In this document: piece after piece, positions 41,212-44,302 of the stretch | Layout: each line of letters starts with the position of its first letter | Position numbering within the stretch: the stretch's first letter is position 1 | Assembly: GCA_902796855.1 (NCBI GenBank) | Contig: CADBQN010000033.1 | Location: 1-44,302 of the forward strand | Source of the DNA: an uncultured Bacillota bacterium | Lineage (GTDB): Bacteria > Bacillota > Dehalobacteriia > UBA7702 | DNA: 44,302 nucleotides | Direction of reading: 5' to 3' | Position numbers and translations under genes: made by a program | The notes under the pieces: generated by a model | Told to the model about the DNA's origin: nothing | The model's database searches: none | What the model saw: the letters and a program-made list of their open reading frames with translations, nothing else

Positions 41212-42003
41212 GTTTTTGATTTCCGCGATTCGGCGCCGATGATCGAAAGCGATGACGGAAGCGGCCACGGCCACATTCAGCGATTCGACACCGTTTTCCA
41301 TCGGAATCATCAGCGAGGAAAAGGAACGCTCCCGCCAGCGCGCGCTGATTCCGTTTCCCTCGTTGCCGAAAACGACGGCGGTTTTGCCGCTCACCGGCAC
41401 TTCATGATAGCAAACGGGCTCCTCCATGCCGGCGATATAAACGTCCACGCCGTTTTCATCCAAAAAAGAGAGGATCGCTTCAAAGGAAAGATCGGTAAAA
41501 ACCGGGACCCTGGCCACCGTCCCCATCGTTGCCCGAATGACTTTGGGGTTGTACAGATCGACGGACCCTTTTTCCAGAAGGACGGCGCCGACGCCGGCGG
41601 CGGCGGCGGAACGGATGACGGTGCCCAAATTGCCGGGGTCACGGATCTCATTGAGAATCAAAATCAGTTCCCCGACACCGGGCCGATAGCTCGCAAGCTC
41701 CGGACAGAGGCAGGGAAAAGCGGCGGCGATGCCCTGCCCGTTCTGCGTATCGCTGACGGAAGAAAAAGCACTCCGCGAAACGGACAGAACGCGGTCGGAA
41801 ACGGCGGCGGCCTTTTCCAAAAAGGCGATATCTTTAAAATCTTCCGCGTAAAGGAGGAAGTGCGGGCTGAGACCGGCGCCGATCAAATCGTCGATGAGGC
41901 GCTTCCCCTCGGCGGGGAAAAGGCCGTATTCCTCCCGATATTTCTTATGACCCAGCTCCCGGAAAAGGCGGAGAAAGCGGTTGTCCTTTGAGGTAATCAG
42001 CAT
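41203..42003 (-). CDS. TrmH/SpoU family RNA 2'-O-methyltransferase
   Basis: 266 residues from the ATG at 42003, which has AGGAA well placed; an upstream in-frame start at 42033 lies within the Fur coding region. The N-terminal SpoU_sub_bind part (FRELGHKKYREEYGLFPAEG) is followed by the knotted SPOUT fold with all three motifs: ILNEIRDPGNLGTVIRSAAA, VFGNEGNGIS and IPMENGVESLNVAVAASV. It methylates a ribose in rRNA or tRNA; the site is unknown. Its start overlaps the end of the Fur gene by seven bases, and its last codons carry the pheS -35 box. Confidence 0.92.
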   Translation of the reverse strand: MLITSKDNRFLRLFRELGHKKYREEYGLFPAEGKRLIDDLIGAGLSPHFLLYAEDFKDIAFLEKAAAVSDRVLSVSRSAFSSVSDTQNGQGIAAAFPCLCPELASYRPGVGELILILNEIRDPGNLGTVIRSAAAAGVGAVLLEKGSVDLYNPKVIRATMGTVARVPVFTDLSFEAILSFLDENGVDVYIAGMEEPVCYHEVPVSGKTAVVFGNEGNGISARWRERSFSSLMIPMENGVESLNVAVAASVIAFDHRRRIAEIKNLK

Positions 42004-42422
42004 GACGGTTCCTCCCCTTCCTTTTCGGCGCATTCCGCGCAGATTCCGTAAAGAACGGTCTTCATGGAGTTGACCTTAAAACCGTGATCGGCCAGAATGT
42101 GATCCTCAACGGAATCCAGCAGATGACATTGGAGATGGATCAGCTTGCCGCAGCGTTCGCATTTCAGATGATAATGTTCCTCGCAGCGGCCGCTTTCCTC
42201 CCCGGCGTACTGAAAACAGGCGCCGGCCTTGCCGTCTAAAATAAATTTGCGGACCACACCGTCTTTCTCCATTTTTTCCAGCTGCCGATAAATCGTCGCG
42301 ATGCCGACGGAAGAACCGTTTTTCGCCAAAGCGTCACGAATCGTCGTCACGGTAACGTGGCGATGGCCGAACGATTTTAAACAAGCCAGGATCTCCCGGC
42401 TCTGCTTTGTGTTGTAAGTCAT
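41997..42422 (-). CDS. Fur family metal or peroxide regulator
   Basis: 141 residues from the ATG at 42422, preceded by AGAGGTG. The winged helix includes HVTVTTIRDAL and VGIATIYRQLEKMEKDGVV; the dimerisation domain has HYHLKCERCGKLIHLQC and a second cysteine pair in GICAECAEK, the structural zinc site. The sensing branch (Fur, Zur or PerR) is not decidable here. The protein keeps the His cluster EEHYH. Divergent promoters separate it from the sodium symporter, so it could regulate both, though no operator was identified. Confidence 0.93.
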   Translation of the reverse strand: MTYNTKQSREILACLKSFGHRHVTVTTIRDALAKNGSSVGIATIYRQLEKMEKDGVVRKFILDGKAGACFQYAGEESGRCEEHYHLKCERCGKLIHLQCHLLDSVEDHILADHGFKVNSMKTVLYGICAECAEKEGEEPSC

Positions 42423-42470
42423 GGCGGCACCTCTCTTCCGTTCCGTCGTCATCACCCTGAGGTCTTTTCC

Positions 42471-42499
42471 AGTTTAACACGGCAAAAGGCCTTCGTCAA
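42471..42499 (-). promoter_or_regulatory. Promoter of the Fur-family gene
   Basis: On the minus strand, TTGACG (42499-42494) and TAAACT (42476-42471) have a 17-base spacer, about 50 bases before the chosen start. Confidence 0.72.
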
Positions 42500-42530
42500 C
42501 GATCTTTCGGTGAAATTAAGTCACATATGT

Positions 42531-42559
42531 TTGACTTTTCCGCGATTCTGCATTATACT
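42531..42559 (+). promoter_or_regulatory. Promoter of the sodium symporter unit
   Basis: TTGACT (42531-42536) and TATACT (42554-42559) are separated by 17 bases, about 59 bases before the TTG start. It points away from the Fur promoter, with 32 bases between the two -35 boxes. Confidence 0.75.
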
Positions 42560-42617
42560 GTATTATTGTATAGAAAAAATAACATCTGTAAATGTGAAAA
42601 GCAGAGGAGGGAAAAAC

Positions 42618-44135
42618 TTGAGAGATCAATGGAACAGTAAAATCGGGTTTATCATGGCGGCCATCGGCTCCGCTGTCGGGCTGGGGAACATTTGGCGGTT
42701 CCCCTATGTCGCCGCCACAAACGGCGGCGGCGCATTTTTGCTGCCCTATTTCTTCGTCATTCTCACCGCCGGTATCCCCATTTTGATTTTGGAATACACC
42801 ATGGGGAAAACATACCGCGGCGGCGCGCCTTCCACCTGGGCAAGGATCAACAAACGCTTTGAATGGCTCGGCTGGTGGCAGGTCATGTGCGCTTTCGTCA
42901 TCGCGACGTATTACACCGCCATCGTCGTCTGGGTCGTTTCCTATTTCGGCTTTGCCTTCACCTCGGCCTGGGGCGCCGATCCGACCTCCTTCTTCCTCAA
43001 TGATTTTCTCGGCGTCACCGACTCCGCCCACAACTTCGGCGGTCTCCGGCTGAACCTGGTGATCCCGTTCTTATGTGTCTGGGCCGTTTCGGCCTTCATC
43101 ATCTATCGCGGCATCAACCGCGGCATCAATCTGGCCTGCAAGATCTGCCTGCCGATCCTGATTTTCATGATCTTCATTCTCGTCATCCGCGGTCTGACAC
43201 TGCCCGGCGCCGTAGACGGCCTTGCTTATATGTTCACGCCCGACTGGAGCGCGCTGAAAGAGCCGAGAGTCTGGGTCGCCGCTTACGGACAGGTCTTCTA
43301 CAGCCTCTCCATCTGCTTCGCCATCATGGTGAGCTATTCCAGTTATCTGCCCAAAAAGACCGACGTCGTCAACACGGCGTTCATCACGGCCACGGCAAAC
43401 CACGGTTTTGAAATCTTCGCCGGGATCGGCGTTTTCAGCATCATGGGCTTCATGGCGCTGCAGCAGGGCGTCGGCGTTTCCGACGTCGCTTCCGCCGGCG
43501 TCGGCCTGGCCTTCATGACCTTCCCCACCGCCATCAGCACGCTTCCCGGGTTCAACGCCTTTTTCGGCATCTGCTTCTTCGGCGCGCTGCTCACCGCCGG
43601 GGTCACCTCTCAGATTTCCATTCTGCAGGCCGTTACCTCCGGTTTTCAGGACAAATTCAATGTCAGCCACGCGAAAGCCTGCACCATCATGATTGTGCCC
43701 GCTTTTGTCATCAGTTTCCTGTTCATCACCGGCGCCGGTCTGAACATCCTCGATATCGTCGATTATTTCATCAACAGCATCGGCGTCGCTTCCGCGGGGT
43801 TCCTCGAAATCGTGCTCATCGGCTGGTTTTTCCAGCCTGAAAAACTGCGCCGTGAAGCCAACGAGTTCTCCAACTTCAGCATCGGCAAATGGTGGATCTA
43901 CGCCATTAAGATCGTCAGCGTTTTTGGTCTCGGAATCATGGTCATTCTGAACCTGAAAGACACCATCATCAACGGTTACGGCAGCTATTCGCCGCTGGAT
44001 ATCAGTGTCTTCGGCTGGGGCGTCATCGCTCTCTGTGTTGTCGCCACCATCGTTTTAACGGTGATGAGAGGCCGTGAGAACTACGATAAGATTCCGGAAG
44101 AACCGGTCCGGACCGAAGAAAAGGAGGCTGAATAA
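42618..44135 (+). CDS. Sodium-dependent transporter, NSS family (MetP-like)
   Basis: 505 residues from a TTG start at 42618, chosen because AGAGGAGGG lies just before it. The conserved family start is WNSKIGFIMAAIGSAVGLGN followed by IWRFPYVAATNGGGAFLLPY, the sodium and substrate site of helix 1. About eleven or twelve membrane segments follow, with GQVFYSLSICFAIMVSYSSY in helix 6 and GALLTAGVTSQISILQ. Members import amino acids with sodium. The tiny gene next to it encodes the MetS-type subunit known from methionine/alanine importers, so a methionine- or alanine-type importer is likely. First gene on the plus strand. Confidence 0.92.
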   Translation: MRDQWNSKIGFIMAAIGSAVGLGNIWRFPYVAATNGGGAFLLPYFFVILTAGIPILILEYTMGKTYRGGAPSTWARINKRFEWLGWWQVMCAFVIATYYTAIVVWVVSYFGFAFTSAWGADPTSFFLNDFLGVTDSAHNFGGLRLNLVIPFLCVWAVSAFIIYRGINRGINLACKICLPILIFMIFILVIRGLTLPGAVDGLAYMFTPDWSALKEPRVWVAAYGQVFYSLSICFAIMVSYSSYLPKKTDVVNTAFITATANHGFEIFAGIGVFSIMGFMALQQGVGVSDVASAGVGLAFMTFPTAISTLPGFNAFFGICFFGALLTAGVTSQISILQAVTSGFQDKFNVSHAKACTIMIVPAFVISFLFITGAGLNILDIVDYFINSIGVASAGFLEIVLIGWFFQPEKLRREANEFSNFSIGKWWIYAIKIVSVFGLGIMVILNLKDTIINGYGSYSPLDISVFGWGVIALCVVATIVLTVMRGRENYDKIPEEPVRTEEKEAE

Positions 44136-44136
44136 A

Positions 44137-44244
44137 ATGACTCCCAGCGCCATTATTATGATGATTATCGGCTGCGGCGGCCTCTGGGGCGGATGCGCTC
44201 TCGCCATGGCAATCGCGATCAAACACCGAAACGACAATCGTTAA
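44137..44244 (+). CDS. Small MetS-family NSS transporter subunit
   Basis: 35 residues, MTPSAIIMMIIGCGGLWGG then CALAMAIAIKHRNDNR. One membrane helix with a Gly-rich centre and a charged C-terminus matches the small subunit (MetS family) that accompanies NSS transporters such as MetP of Corynebacterium. AAGGAGG lies within the last codons of the symporter gene, and the ATG is one base after its stop, so translation is coupled. Such genes are easily missed because of size. Confidence 0.85.
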   Translation: MTPSAIIMMIIGCGGLWGGCALAMAIAIKHRNDNR

Positions 44245-44261
44245 ACGAACGCTTTCACTTG

Positions 44262-44299
44262 AAAAGAGAGACCTCAAAAAAGGAGGTCTCTCTTTTTTG
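44262..44299 (+). terminator. Intrinsic terminator of the symporter unit
   Basis: A perfect 14-bp stem (44262-44275 with 44283-44296) encloses a seven-base loop and ends in six T. The A-rich 5' foot also allows termination of minus-strand transcripts from beyond the window. Confidence 0.93.
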
Positions 44300-44302
44300 C
44301 TG

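Overview
The window looks like chromosomal backbone of an anaerobic member of the Bacillota, perhaps of the Negativicutes or a related clostridial group; the genus is not something I can read from the sequence. The evidence is a primosome/translation/PASTA-kinase cluster in the gene order usual for Bacillota, DnaD- and DnaI-type replication proteins, MutS2, a DUF896 (YnzC) protein, an oxygen-sensitive class III ribonucleotide reductase, strong GGAGG ribosome binding sites and clear sigma-70 type promoters. Genes are GC-rich and nearly all lie on the minus strand; only the last transport unit (42.5-44.3 kb) is on the plus strand.

Layout, from low to high coordinates (minus-strand transcription runs the other way). 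1-977: end of an amino-acid ABC transporter unit (lipoprotein plus the first codons of a permease). 978-2490: a visibly more AT-rich accessory patch with one protein of unknown function, decayed coding fragments, strong hairpins and a tRNA-Leu(CAG) gene at its edge. 2641-4056: an APC-family permease with its own promoter and an unusual leader. 4206-8897: a riboflavin operon (ribD-ribE-ribBA-ribH) under an FMN riboswitch, continuing by overlap into thiN and an HD-domain gene. 9116-23182: rpe, rsgA, PASTA kinase, PP2C phosphatase, rlmN, rsmB, yugP-like protease, fmt, def, priA, nrdG and nrdD, with overlapping or very short gaps.

23365-26044: dnaD-like, dnaI-like, nitrilase-family and DUF896 genes in one unit ending in a clean terminator. 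26098-28892: TrkA/TrkH potassium uptake. 28933-30617: Lrp-type regulator overlapping a class I aminotransferase, behind a structured leader. 30927-41060: pheS, pheT, zapA, NIF3-like, U32 peptidase, mutS2 and a SLOG/DUF1273-like gene. 41203-42422: Fur-family regulator and a TrmH/SpoU methyltransferase. 42618-44244: an NSS-family sodium symporter with its small MetS-type subunit and terminator.

The window is mostly ordinary housekeeping. I did not find a phage, insertion sequence, CRISPR array or an obvious new defence system. The points most worth a second look are regulatory or architectural: two mini-ORFs chained by ATGA overlaps into the APC permease, a pheS leader with an intrinsic terminator but no T-box, a structured leader before the Lrp-aminotransferase pair, a DUF896 protein with a His/Cys-rich metal-binding-like tail, a 12-unit Asn-Ser-Gly-Gly repeat at the end of the PASTA kinase, and the riboflavin operon placed between rpe and thiN.
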